Positions 1 to 9,243 are shown, numbered from the stretch's first letter. The stretch: DNA of 64,000 nucleotides from Methanoculleus sp. 7T (GCF_023195915.1 NZ_JALPRP010000002.1:310001-374000); one strand, 5' to 3'. Program-made: numbers and translations. Notes: generated from the letters alone by a model not told the origin.

Positions 1-400
1 TCCGTACCCCTATGATGTCGCCGTCATCAAGGGTACTCTAAGTCCCCTCGAACGGGTGAGGCGGCTTAAAGGTTGTCCCTCCTGGGACGTAGCAGATCGG
101 CATCCCGGCCGTCTGTTCCTGCTCTCCGACCAGTTGCGCGAAGCGTTGCAGGTGCTCACGATCCCTCCGGGTGCTCGAGCACCCGTCGTTTTCCCCGGGG
201 TCCGCAGCGCCGAGACCCCGGAAAAAACCCGTAAAACAGGGTGAAGTTCCCGGACGTAGGGCTCTTCTTCTTCGAGCGATGCCGGCCTTGTCTACAAAAC
301 GGATCCTCGTGCCGCTCCTATTCGGGTTCTCCGAGGAAAGGGTGGAGGGAGGGGCCGAACCGACTCCCATATCCCTCCGCGATCAGTGTCCTGTTCGGTT
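1..400. other. Intergenic region with a 16-bp perfect palindrome
   Basis: No ORF here looks like a recognisable protein; short open frames exist on both strands but have no domain and no good start. The one clear structure is the perfect palindrome GGGTGCTCGAGCACCC at 169-184, whose arms resemble the GGTGC/GCACC hairpin repeats found elsewhere in the window (20.6, 39.1, 42.4 and 54.0 kb). Since the next gene reads leftwards, this stretch is its 3' flank. Confidence 0.5.
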
Positions 401-2134
401 CTACGCCGCGTACTCGGTCTGGTTCCCGGCCGCGGTCTGCGTGACCGTGGGCGTCACCGTCGTCGGGGCCGGAGTGACGGCGGCGGGCGGCACGATCTTC
501 CAGAGTTTGCCGGTGCTGGTGGAGTTGTCAGGCCCTCCCACGTCGTTTGTCAGCACATAGAGGTCCTGGTTGGCGTCCTCACCGAACCCGCGCAGGAACA
601 TACCCAGGGTCTCGTTCGTCCCGCCGGTGATGTTCACCGTCTGAACCTCCCACATGGCGTTCGCGTCGGGCGTCAGGCTCGCGGCGGTCTCCGGCAGCGC
701 TCCCTCGGCCCATCCTGCCGGAGGCGTGGCTGCGAGGAGGGTGCCGTTCCCGACAGTCCGGCTGTCGCTCCAGTAGCCGAAGATGTACCTGCCCTCAAGC
801 CCGGGGACGGCGGTCCCGCGGTAGACGTTGCCGCCGACGACGACAACACCGAGGTCATGGCCGCCCTCGAAGATGGGGCCGATCAGCGGCTCGCCCTGGA
901 GTCCGGTGATGTTGCAGGACTTCCCGGGCGCCGTGGTGGCGTTCGGGTCGAAGCAGTGCGTGCCCTCGCGGATGTTCCAGCCGTAGTTGCCGCCGCTTAA
1001 GACGATGTCTACCTCTTCAAAGAGGTTCTGCCCTGCGTCGGCGACAAAGAGCGCGTTGTTGCCGCCGGAGTCAAAGGCCATGTAGGCGGGGTTGCGGAAC
1101 CCGCAGGCATAGATCTCGGGCGGGACGGAGTTGTAGGCATAGGTGTCGAGGATCCTGGGCTGGGTCTCTGCAAACGGGTTGTCGGTCGGTATGCCGTAGA
1201 GGCTCCCGGCAAACGTCGTCCATGTCGGCTCGGGCGGGTTCTCGGTCCGGTTCACGCTCATGTTCTGTGTCTGGTTCTGGGTCATGTTCTGCTGGGGCAT
1301 GCCCTCGGCGGTGACGTTATCCACGTCGATCCTGAGGATCTTACCGTAGATCTTCGTGAGATCCTGAGCGTTCCCGATACCGGGGGTGTGTCCGTTCCCG
1401 ACGTCGTTCGCCCTTCCACCGTCACCGAGCGAGATGTAGAGGTAGCCGTCGGCCGGGCCGAAGGCGAGTTGGCCGCCGTTGTGGTTATGGTAGGGCTTGT
1501 CGATGTACATCAGGACCTTCTCGGAGGTCATGTTCACCCGATCCGGGTTCTCGGGGTCGACCTGGAACTCGGAGATGTGATTCGTGCAGTTCCAGCCCTC
1601 GGGGGCCTCCGGTCTTAAGGGCGCGCTGTAGAACGCGTAGACCTTGCCGTTCTCCGAGAAGTTCGAGTGGAACGCGATGGAGAGCAGGCCGCGCTCGTCG
1701 TAGGTCGGCCTGAGGTCGACCATCTTATCCCGGAGGTCCAAGAATGGTTCGGGGAGCGTGGTCCCGTTCGCATCGACGACATTCACGACGCCGATCTGGT
1801 CCACGACAAAGAGCCTCCCGGTCCCGTCGTCCGGCGATGTAACCATCATGGGCGAGGTGAAGTTCTGCGCAACGAGTTCAAGGCCGATATCGGCCGTAAC
1901 GTTCTGAACCGGCGTCAGGTTCGTCCGGGATGTATTGTCCTGGAGAACTGCGGCAAGCATGGACCCGGCGTTCGTGAGATCCGTTACGTTGCCGCTAATA
2001 TTCTGCGTGCTTTCCGTCGTCTGGTTTGAACTCTCGTTGGTGCCACTGACATTGCTCAATCCCACCTGTGCGCCCGCACCCGCGACGAGTGCGAGGGCGA
2101 GGAGGGATGCTATGACAATGGTAATTTTTGTCAT
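401..2134 (-). CDS. Secreted glucose/sorbosone dehydrogenase-like beta-propeller
   Basis: A 577-aa exported protein of the PQQ-dependent sugar dehydrogenase (GSDH) family. The start is the ATG at 2134, giving a Sec signal peptide (residues 1-22, hydrophobic core ending AGAGAQ); a longer frame would place basic residues in front of it. Propeller motifs seen: GGQLAFGPADGYLYISLGDG, YGKILRIDVD, IPTDNPF, CGFRNPAYMAFD and ADAGQNLFEEVD. An Asn/Gln/Thr-rich insert breaks a blade near residues 280-300, and the C-terminus is a Pro/Thr-rich tail. Many NxS/T sequons fit archaeal N-glycosylation. Substrate and cofactor cannot be read from sequence; PQQ synthesis is not expected in methanogens, so it may be a non-enzymatic or differently loaded propeller. 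Confidence 0.85.
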   Translation of the reverse strand: MTKITIVIASLLALALVAGAGAQVGLSNVSGTNESSNQTTESTQNISGNVTDLTNAGSMLAAVLQDNTSRTNLTPVQNVTADIGLELVAQNFTSPMMVTSPDDGTGRLFVVDQIGVVNVVDANGTTLPEPFLDLRDKMVDLRPTYDERGLLSIAFHSNFSENGKVYAFYSAPLRPEAPEGWNCTNHISEFQVDPENPDRVNMTSEKVLMYIDKPYHNHNGGQLAFGPADGYLYISLGDGGRANDVGNGHTPGIGNAQDLTKIYGKILRIDVDNVTAEGMPQQNMTQNQTQNMSVNRTENPPEPTWTTFAGSLYGIPTDNPFAETQPRILDTYAYNSVPPEIYACGFRNPAYMAFDSGGNNALFVADAGQNLFEEVDIVLSGGNYGWNIREGTHCFDPNATTAPGKSCNITGLQGEPLIGPIFEGGHDLGVVVVGGNVYRGTAVPGLEGRYIFGYWSDSRTVGNGTLLAATPPAGWAEGALPETAASLTPDANAMWEVQTVNITGGTNETLGMFLRGFGEDANQDLYVLTNDVGGPDNSTSTGKLWKIVPPAAVTPAPTTVTPTVTQTAAGNQTEYAA

Positions 2135-2257
2135 GCGGGTCCGGACACGACATGAGAATAGATAATTGTTATGCCGGATCACTCGCTCGCATCCCGAGGT
2201 TAAGAGGGAAGAATTTTTGGAATGCGGTCAAATCTTCCGAAATATCCGCCCGGCGGC

Positions 2258-2362
2258 TCAGACGGAGGCTCCGTCTACCGGATGGTATGCCGTCACCTCG
2301 CGAAATACCTGCGCGAGCCCGAAGATGACCGATATGGCGATGAGGATCCGGGCGATCTTCAC
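2258..2362 (-). CDS. Possible 34-aa single-helix membrane peptide
   Basis: From a GTG at 2362 the minus strand encodes a short peptide with one hydrophobic helix (ARILIAISVIFGLAQVF) and a polar tail. A Shine-Dalgarno-like AGAAGGAG lies directly against the GTG, which is too close for ideal use, so the true start is uncertain. It lies just upstream of the sugar-dehydrogenase-like gene on the same strand. The membrane-like composition is the only support; it could be chance. Confidence 0.25.
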   Translation of the reverse strand: MKIARILIAISVIFGLAQVFREVTAYHPVDGASV

Positions 2363-2748
2363 CTCCTTCTCCCTGCATTCCGTGCCGGGCCGTTCCTCTG
2401 TGCCGTGGTTGTTAATCTTTTCCCGGCGGGACGTACATCCGATCCGGCGGCGCACGGGGGCAGGGCCGGCAGCCCCGACTGAAGCGGCTCAGGAAAGTAT
2501 ATCTCCAAACAGGCGGCATGCACTGAGCGTAACAGCCCTTGGCCCGCGACACAATACCCCGCACGAGAGCCCGGTTCACTCAAATGCCGCCTCAGCGGTC
2601 GGAAGCCTGTATGTGCCGGCGTACGATAACCCGGATAATCTTGTGTACGGAGCGGGTTACCCTTCAGTCCGCCGGCCCGGCTCATGTCCGGTGCGCTTTT
2701 AGTGACCTGAGAACTATCCACACTCAAGGTCTGGTGAAACAATAGGAT
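2363..2748. other. Intergenic region upstream of the PAS gene
   Basis: No convincing gene, RNA or repeat was recognised. The last part (about 2620-2748) is the leader of the PAS protein gene; no strong TATA box or ribosome binding site could be picked out. Confidence 0.4.
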
Positions 2749-5349
2749 ATGCAGAAAAACCCCTTAAACCGGCAGATTAGCGCCTTCCGGGAGCGTATCG
2801 GTGAACTCACTTCCGGGACGCCGGAATATTCCGGCAGCAGCGCCTCGCACGAGAGACTTCTCCGTGCTGCAGAAAGCCTGGCCGCAGCCGCAACCCGGGT
2901 GGAGGAGGAGCGGCAGCAACTCCAGGACCTCATCGGGTCCTCACCCGACGGATTCGTGGTGACGGACGCGGACGGCAGGATCATCGACGCAAACCCGGCG
3001 GCGGCGAGACTCCTCGGGGAGTCGCTGCCGGGAACGCTCTTTGCGGCGTGCGGTTACCCCGACGCGCAACCGGATATCGCTCTCATGCTTGCAGACCTCC
3101 GTGCCGGGAAAGCGTGCGCACCCCGGGAGACAACCCTGCGCTCCCGGAGCGGCGCCCCGGTCCGGGTCGCGATCGCCGCCGCCGGCCGGGGTGCCGGGGA
3201 GAAGCGGTGGCTGATCCGGGAGCACCCGGAGAGCGAAGAACAGGACCGGCTCCTTGCACGAGTTGAGGAGGAGCGTTCCCTGCTGCGAGCCATCATCGAA
3301 CAGATGCCCGAAGGCGTCGTCATCGCCGAAGCCCCATCGGGAAGGCTCATCCACTACAACGAGCAGTTGCGCCGGATGTGGGGGCAACCCGACATGCCGC
3401 ACGACATCAGGACGTTCAGCGGGCTTCACCCTGATGGGCGGCCCTACCTGCCCGAGGAGTGGCCGATCGCCCGGTCGGTCGCCGGCGGGGAGGTGGTGAG
3501 GGATGAGGAGATCCGGCTCCTCCGGGCAGACGGCACCTGGATCTACATCAGCGCCAGTTCCGCCCCCATCCACGACAAGAGCGGCATCACACGCTATGCG
3601 GTAGCGGTCCTCTCCGATGTGACCGACCGGAAGCAGATGGAGGAGGAACTGCAGGCGAGTGAGGAGAAATACCGGAAACTCTTCGAGAATACGAGTGATG
3701 CCATCAACATCTTCGAGGTGGTCCGCGATGAGCACGGCGAGATCGTGGACTGGATCCTGCGCGACGCAAACCCGGTCTCACAGCGCGACTTCGGCAGGCG
3801 GGACGAGACTATCGGGAGACGCGTCACCGAACTCCTTGGCGCGGAGGAGATGGCCGAGTATATCGCGAGGTCGCGGGAGATCATGGCGTCAGGCATCGGA
3901 CAGAGGTATGAGAACAGTTTCTGGGGCAACCGCTACTACATCTCCTCCACCTTCCCCATCGGAAAAGACCTGCTCGGGGCCGTCAGCACTGAGATCACCA
4001 ACCGGAAACGGATGGAAGAGGAACTGCGCCTCCAGCAGCAGCGGCTCGAACTGGCCCTCAGCGCCGCGAGGATGATCACCTGGGACTGGGACCCCGCCGC
4101 CGGTCGGCTCAGGATCGGCGGCGACTTTGAAGGGATCTACGGCCGGCCGCCCTTCGCCCGGCCCGAGGAGAGGCTGGCGCTGGTCCACCCTGACGATATC
4201 GACCGCCTGCGCACCGAAGGAGAGCACAGCGGCCCTTACCACACCGAGTACCGGATCATCCGCCCCGATACGGGAGCCGCTGTCTGGCTGGAGTCCCGGG
4301 GCGAGGTCCAGAGGGATGAGGCGGGAGGCGTCGTCCGGGCCGTCGGTGTCACGATGGATATCACCAAACAGAAGCAGTCCCGCCAGGCGCTGGAACACCA
4401 GCAGGAACTCCTGCAGGGGATCATCGACGCCATCCCGGTGATGATCACGATCTATGACCCGGATATCAGGCTCTTCCGCCTCAACCGCGAGGTCCAGAGG
4501 GTGTCCGGCTGGTCGGATGAGGACGGGGCCAGGGGTGACCTGATGACGAGGTTCTTCCCCGACCCTGAGTACCGGAAGATGGCCGGCGACTACATGCAGT
4601 CGCTGAAGCCGGGGTGGCGCGACCTCCTGCTGGTCGCAAAGGACGGTTCCGTCATCGAGACCGCCTGGGCCAACATCCGCCTCTCCGACGATACGCGCGT
4701 CGGGATCGGCATCGACATCCGTGAGCGCAAGCGAACCGAAGCCACCATCATAGAGAGCGAAGGCCGTTTCCGGGCGCTCATGAACGCATCACCCAATGTT
4801 GTGATGCTCATCGACCGCGACGGCACCATCCTCATCCTGAACGAGGTGGCTGCCGAGAGGTTCGGGAGGAGCGTCCAGGAACTCATGGGCAGATCGATAT
4901 TCGACTACCTCCCGCCGGACGTCGTCGCACGACGGAAGATGATCGTCGGGGAGGTCTTCTTGACGGGCCGGCCGGCCAGGTTTGTCGATGAGCGGGAGGG
5001 GATGGTCCTCTACAACTCCCTCTTCCCGGTCGCCGACGCAGAAGGAAACGTGGTGCGGGTCGCGGTGATCTCCTATGATATCACCGAACAGAGACGCTTT
5101 GAGGAGATGCGGCATCAGGCATTCACCCAGATCGAGCATAACATGGAGCAGTTCGCGATCCTCGGCGACCACATCCGCCTGCCGCTGCAGGTCATCCTCG
5201 CTACGGCGGAACTCCTGGACGACGAGCAGGCATCGGAGCGGATCCGCAAACAGGTCTGGCGGATCAATGATCTCGTCAGGCAACTCGACAGGGGCTGGGT
5301 GGAATCGAGGGAGATCCGGGAGTTCCTCCGCAGGCACGAACTGGTGTAG
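2749..5349 (+). CDS. Six-PAS sensory protein with HisKA-like tail, no ATPase
   Basis: 866 aa, soluble. A short coiled segment is followed by six PAS/PAC repeats at about residues 55-150, 175-292, 304-420, 430-540, 552-660 and 670-782; several end in the usual DIT/DVT-x-RK or Q linker (for example DVTDRKQMEEEL). The tail (785-866) has HIRLPLQVI, which resembles an H-box, in a helical pair like a DHp domain, but the protein stops before any HATPase_c N, G1 or G2 box. It therefore looks like a kinase-less sensor, perhaps phosphorylated by or dimerising with another kinase. No response regulator lies next to it. The ligand is unknown. Confidence 0.85.
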   Translation: MQKNPLNRQISAFRERIGELTSGTPEYSGSSASHERLLRAAESLAAAATRVEEERQQLQDLIGSSPDGFVVTDADGRIIDANPAAARLLGESLPGTLFAACGYPDAQPDIALMLADLRAGKACAPRETTLRSRSGAPVRVAIAAAGRGAGEKRWLIREHPESEEQDRLLARVEEERSLLRAIIEQMPEGVVIAEAPSGRLIHYNEQLRRMWGQPDMPHDIRTFSGLHPDGRPYLPEEWPIARSVAGGEVVRDEEIRLLRADGTWIYISASSAPIHDKSGITRYAVAVLSDVTDRKQMEEELQASEEKYRKLFENTSDAINIFEVVRDEHGEIVDWILRDANPVSQRDFGRRDETIGRRVTELLGAEEMAEYIARSREIMASGIGQRYENSFWGNRYYISSTFPIGKDLLGAVSTEITNRKRMEEELRLQQQRLELALSAARMITWDWDPAAGRLRIGGDFEGIYGRPPFARPEERLALVHPDDIDRLRTEGEHSGPYHTEYRIIRPDTGAAVWLESRGEVQRDEAGGVVRAVGVTMDITKQKQSRQALEHQQELLQGIIDAIPVMITIYDPDIRLFRLNREVQRVSGWSDEDGARGDLMTRFFPDPEYRKMAGDYMQSLKPGWRDLLLVAKDGSVIETAWANIRLSDDTRVGIGIDIRERKRTEATIIESEGRFRALMNASPNVVMLIDRDGTILILNEVAAERFGRSVQELMGRSIFDYLPPDVVARRKMIVGEVFLTGRPARFVDEREGMVLYNSLFPVADAEGNVVRVAVISYDITEQRRFEEMRHQAFTQIEHNMEQFAILGDHIRLPLQVILATAELLDDEQASERIRKQVWRINDLVRQLDRGWVESREIREFLRRHELV

Positions 5350-5370
5350 CGCCGGACAGGCGGTCTCCTC

Positions 5371-5904
5371 TCACTCCTCCGGGGTGAAGACGAACTCCTC
5401 GATGAGGTTCCAGACCCCTTCTCCCGGGGAGATCTCGTTCCTCCAGGTGATTCTCCCCGGGTCGCTCGCATCCCAGACAAAGCGCAGTTTCATGGGTTCA
5501 GGGCCAACCGATTCCATAACCAGCCGGTCTCCCTCTATCTCACCCAAAAAAACGGCCGAAACACCGTTGCTGTCAAAGCCAGCCGCTCGGTATTCCTGCG
5601 CTGCGAAATCCCACCCCGCAACCCAGTGGGACTTCCAGGTGAGCACCTTCTCACCGCCGGCGAACTGGTCCTGCTCAAGCGTGCAGGAGAACCAGAGACC
5701 GCCAATGACCCGCTCGCAGGTCACTCGGCCGACAACGTCCATCTCCGGAGAGCCCGGCCCCGCTCCACCGACCGGTATAGTTCCTCTCCAAGTGCCGTTT
5801 CGGAGAAAACGTGAAAGCGCCTCAGTCCTGGCCCCCGGTTTCACGACGGCAGGCCTCCACCGGGGTTCCGCAGCCTGCTGCAATTCTCGCGAACTATCAG
5901 TCAT
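5371..5904 (-). CDS. DUF1579 family protein
   Basis: 177 aa, cytoplasmic by appearance (no signal or membrane helix). The pattern of a small lipocalin-like beta-barrel with GTWRGTI near residue 37, then CERVIGGLWFSCTLEQ and a WDFAAQEYRAAGFDSNGV stretch, matches the DUF1579 group of uncharacterised proteins. It converges with the PAS gene (21-bp gap). Function unknown. Confidence 0.7.
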   Translation of the reverse strand: MTDSSRELQQAAEPRWRPAVVKPGARTEALSRFLRNGTWRGTIPVGGAGPGSPEMDVVGRVTCERVIGGLWFSCTLEQDQFAGGEKVLTWKSHWVAGWDFAAQEYRAAGFDSNGVSAVFLGEIEGDRLVMESVGPEPMKLRFVWDASDPGRITWRNEISPGEGVWNLIEEFVFTPEE

Positions 5905-6004
5905 AGGACATCCGTCCGCAGAATAAGAGTGGGAGTATATAACCTGTAGGGGAGGAGGTGCGGGGTAACCCCGCTCCTTCTTCCCCGGCCAATCTGTACC
6001 TGCA

Positions 6005-6787
6005 TCACTCTACGATGAAATCACCGTTCATGGAGGGATGGACGTCACACTGGAAGTAGTAGGTGCCGGGCTCGGATGGTGCCGTGAAGGTGTAGTTGGT
6101 TGTCGCTGGGCCGGTGATGATCTCACCCACAAAGATCTGCTCAGACCGGAGGGAACTGTCGTAGACCGCGAAGTTGTGGGGGATGCCGTCGTCCTTGTTG
6201 TTGAAGTTCACCGTCACGTTCGCCCCCGCCGGCACTGTGATGGTGTCCGTATCAAAGGCGATGTTCTCGGCGGTGAGGTTCACCACCGTCGCGTTCCCGG
6301 TCACGTTCCCACCGACCGTCACGTTCACCGTGTCAAACACAAGCGGTATGATCGGCGTGTGGTCGTTGTTGACCACCTGGACCGAGAGGTTGTGTGCGCC
6401 CGGTGTCACGTTCTCCCAGGTGTGGGAGGTGTTCGTGGAGATGACGTAGCCGCCGGTCTCCGGGATGGCCGGAGCACTCGCATTCGTCGGCACTACGGCA
6501 TCGAGGTAGTAGTGCAGGTGGCCTTCACCCGGGGCGTTCGGCTGTCCGGTCGGCTCGACCAGCGTGAAGTTCGTCAGGTTCACGCTCACCGTGACGTTCC
6601 CGGCAGCAACGGTGGCACCCTCCTCCGGCGACGTGATGGTGACGTTCACTTCAGCAGTTGGTGTCACGTTCGCTGTCGGCGTCGCAGTTGTGTCGTACCC
6701 GTACCCCTCCTGGGCGACCGCCCCGGAGAAGAGGGCTACACACCCTATCACTAGGGTGAGGATCAGGAGTCTTTTCAGTCTCGTCAT
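6005..6787 (-). CDS. Secreted cupredoxin-domain protein
   Basis: 260 aa with a Sec signal peptide (residues 1-25, cleavage near AVAQ). The first half is a DUF4399-like beta domain (HLHYYLD, GAHNLSVQVVNNDHTP). The second half, from about residue 165, is a plastocyanin-like cupredoxin with the expected type-1 copper ligands: His in IPHNFAV, then Cys, His and Met in QCDVHPSMNG. Many NxT sequons suggest surface glycosylation. A blue-copper protein is unusual in a strictly anaerobic methanogen; electron transfer or copper binding outside the cell is the likely role. Monocistronic, leftward. Confidence 0.85.
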   Translation of the reverse strand: MTRLKRLLILTLVIGCVALFSGAVAQEGYGYDTTATPTANVTPTAEVNVTITSPEEGATVAAGNVTVSVNLTNFTLVEPTGQPNAPGEGHLHYYLDAVVPTNASAPAIPETGGYVISTNTSHTWENVTPGAHNLSVQVVNNDHTPIIPLVFDTVNVTVGGNVTGNATVVNLTAENIAFDTDTITVPAGANVTVNFNNKDDGIPHNFAVYDSSLRSEQIFVGEIITGPATTNYTFTAPSEPGTYYFQCDVHPSMNGDFIVE

Positions 6788-6940
6788 ACGGGCGGGGAGA
6801 TGGAAGCGAGCATGATATACCTTTCGCAGGGTTGCTCCTCCGGCACCGGAGAAGCCCTGCCGGCAAGAATATTCCCCCGAGCGGTCCTGGTTCCCCGACC
6901 GGAGGCAGGGTTAAGTAGGGGTCCGCCGTATCCCTGCCCC

Positions 6941-7285
6941 ATGATACGCATAAAAAGGATCTATGAAGAACCCTCGGAGGACGACGGGCTCCGGGTCCTC
7001 GTCGACCGGCTCTGGCCAAGGGGCATCTCGAAGGAGAGGGCGTTGATCGACCGGTGGGAGAAGGACCTTGCGCCGACGACCGAACTGCGCCGATGGTTCG
7101 GGCACGACCCGGCGAAGTGGGAGGAGTTCTTGCAACGCTACCGGGCTGAACTTGAAGGCAGGGAGGAGTTGCTTACCAGGCTCCAGCATGAGGCGAACGA
7201 CGGGACCGTCACGCTCCTCTACGCCGCCAAAGACGAGGAGCACAACAACGCCGTGGCGCTGAAGCGGTATATCGAAGAGGGGTAG
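6941..7285 (+). CDS. DUF488 family protein
   Basis: 114 aa. The start is the ATG at 6941, about 25 nt after a TATA-like TTAAGTA, so the transcript is probably leaderless; a longer frame to 6800 has no such support. The sequence VLVDRLWPRGISKE, followed by EWxKDLAPTTELRRWFGHDP-type residues and a final TLLYAAKDEEHNNAV, is typical of the DUF488 family. Biochemical function is unknown. A T-rich run at 7297-7304 just after the stop may terminate it. Confidence 0.85.
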   Translation: MIRIKRIYEEPSEDDGLRVLVDRLWPRGISKERALIDRWEKDLAPTTELRRWFGHDPAKWEEFLQRYRAELEGREELLTRLQHEANDGTVTLLYAAKDEEHNNAVALKRYIEEG

Positions 7286-7332
7286 GCTGCACCGATACTT
7301 TTTTTACGACCCGACTCGGTTATCTGCCCGGT

Positions 7333-9243
7333 ATGACCATGGAGAGCAACAGGATATCCTACCACGACTCGGTCCGAACCGTCTACGAGCGGCTCAAAGC
7401 AGACGGTATGTCCAACGTCTGGGACCGCTACGAGGCCCAGGGCCTCGGGACCGACCCCGACCGGCGGTGCGCTTTCTGCCAGGCGGGGGCACGGTGCGAC
7501 TTCTGCTCAAACGGTCCCTGCCGGGCCGACGCGAGCCGGGACCATCGGGGGGTCTGCGGGATCAACGCCGACGGCATGGCGATGCGGATGATGCTGCTGC
7601 GCAACGTCATGGGGGCGTCGAACTACCACTTCCACGCGGCGCAGGCGGTCAGAACCCTCCGGGCGACCGCCGAGGGCAAAACCCCGTTCTCCATCACGGA
7701 GCCCAAGAAACTCAGGACGTTTGCGGGACGGCTCGGGATCGAGACGGGCGGGAGCGACGCCGAGGTAGCCCTCAGACTCTGCGACTTCGTGGAGGAGGAC
7801 TTCCACCGGTTCACCCACGAGCCGAGCCTGATCGTGGAGCGGCTCGCCCCTCCTGAGCGAAAAGAGGTCTGGAGGAGACTCAACCTCTTCCCGGGCGGGA
7901 TCTACGGGGAGACGATCGTCGATACCGCCTCCACCCTCACGAACGTCGACGGCTGGTTCGCGAGCCACGCCATGCGGGCGATGCGCCTCGGCGTCGCGAT
8001 GGCCTACCAGAGCCAGATTGTGCTCGAGTACATCCAGGATATCCTCTACGGCATCCCCCGCCCGCACCCCATGCGCGTCGACCTCGGGGTGCTCGACCCC
8101 GACTACGTCAACATCCTCCCGAACGGCCACGAACCCTTCCTCGGGTTCGCCCTCATCGACCTTGCCCGCACCGAGGAGTGGCAGGAGAAGGCACGCGCGG
8201 CGGGGGCGAAGGGCCTCCGAGTCATCGCGAACATCGAGACCGGGCAGGAGCTGATCCAGCGCCGGGAGATGGACGACGTCTTCTACGGCTACACCGGGAA
8301 CTGGATCATGCAGGAGGCGGTGCTCGCCACCGGGGCGGTCGACGTATTCGCCGCCGACATGAACTGCTCGCTCCCCCTCGACCCCAGATACGCCGAGAAG
8401 TACCACTTCAAACTGATCCCGGTCAGCGAGGTCGTGGTCTTCGAGGGCGGGGGCGAGCGGCTCGAGTACGTCCCCGAGAAAGCGAAGGAGCAGGCGGCGA
8501 CGCTCCTCCAGATGGGGATCGAGAACTTCAAAGAGCGGCATGCGAAGATAGAGGCGATCCGGGGGCTTCCCGTGCGGGAAGCGGTGGTCGGGTTCGCCCC
8601 CGAGAGCATCGTCGCGGCGCTCGGGGGGAGCCTCGACCCGCTTCTTTCCGCCATCAAGGACGGCACCATCCGGGGCGTCGTGGGGCTGGTCTCCTGCACC
8701 ACCCTCCGGGACTCCGGGCAGGACGTCCACACCGTCGCGGTCGCGGAGAACCTGATCGCCCGCGACATCCTGGTCCTCGGGATGGGCTGCGGGGTCGCGG
8801 GTCTCCAGGTGGCCGGGCTCTGCTCCCCGGAGGCGAAGGAGAAGGCCGGATCGGGGCTGAAGAACCTCTGCACGGCGCTCGGCGTGCCGCCGGTGCTCGG
8901 GTTTGGGACCTGCACCGACACCGGCCGGTGCGCCGACCTCCTCCACTCGATCTCCGACGCCCTCGGCGGCGTCCCCCTCCCCGACCTCCCGGTCGCCGTA
9001 GCCGCTCCGGAGTACATGGAGCAGAAAGCAACCATCGACGCCCTTTTCGCGCTCGCACTTGGGCTCTACACCTACGTCAACCCGGTCCCGACGGTCACCG
9101 GCGGGCCGGACCTCGTCAAACTCCTCACCGAGGACCTCCGGGGGATCACCGGCGGGGTGCTCCACGTCGAGACGGACGCGAACGCGGCGGTGGAGGGAAT
9201 CCTGGGGCATATTGAAGAGAAGCGGGCGAAGCTCGGGATATGA
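7333..9243 (+). CDS. CooS/Ni-CODH-family protein with altered C- and D-cluster ligands
   Basis: 636 aa, full length for the monofunctional CO dehydrogenase family. B-cluster cysteines are C55, C58, C63 and C75. C-cluster positions H266 (NGHEPF), C345 (ADMNCS), C455 (GLVSCTT), C486 (GMGCGVAG) and C527 (GFGTCTD) are kept, as is K565. By alignment from memory with CODH-II of Carboxydothermus, the position of Cys295 is Glu302 (ANIETGQE), and the D-cluster Cx7C is replaced by C46-x2-C49. This is the pattern I recall for the CODH-V-like clade, which carries a different Fe-S-O cluster and lacks CO oxidation. No cooF, cooC or ACS gene is adjacent. Calling it a true CODH would be unsafe. Confidence 0.85.
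   Translation: MTMESNRISYHDSVRTVYERLKADGMSNVWDRYEAQGLGTDPDRRCAFCQAGARCDFCSNGPCRADASRDHRGVCGINADGMAMRMMLLRNVMGASNYHFHAAQAVRTLRATAEGKTPFSITEPKKLRTFAGRLGIETGGSDAEVALRLCDFVEEDFHRFTHEPSLIVERLAPPERKEVWRRLNLFPGGIYGETIVDTASTLTNVDGWFASHAMRAMRLGVAMAYQSQIVLEYIQDILYGIPRPHPMRVDLGVLDPDYVNILPNGHEPFLGFALIDLARTEEWQEKARAAGAKGLRVIANIETGQELIQRREMDDVFYGYTGNWIMQEAVLATGAVDVFAADMNCSLPLDPRYAEKYHFKLIPVSEVVVFEGGGERLEYVPEKAKEQAATLLQMGIENFKERHAKIEAIRGLPVREAVVGFAPESIVAALGGSLDPLLSAIKDGTIRGVVGLVSCTTLRDSGQDVHTVAVAENLIARDILVLGMGCGVAGLQVAGLCSPEAKEKAGSGLKNLCTALGVPPVLGFGTCTDTGRCADLLHSISDALGGVPLPDLPVAVAAPEYMEQKATIDALFALALGLYTYVNPVPTVTGGPDLVKLLTEDLRGITGGVLHVETDANAAVEGILGHIEEKRAKLGI

Noticed and set aside
38-370. 110-codon frame on the minus strand
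   Set aside because: No recognised domain, Arg/Pro/Thr-rich shadow composition, and no ribosome binding site or promoter that selects its start.
7507-9210. 567-codon frame antisense to the CooS-like gene
   Set aside because: A GC-rich shadow frame, very rich in Arg, Gly and Asp; the sense frame has all family motifs.
7333-9243. Acetyl-CoA synthase/CODH complex subunit (CdhA)
   Set aside because: The protein is of the shorter CooS type, lacks the extra ferredoxin domain of CdhA, and no other cdh gene is adjacent.
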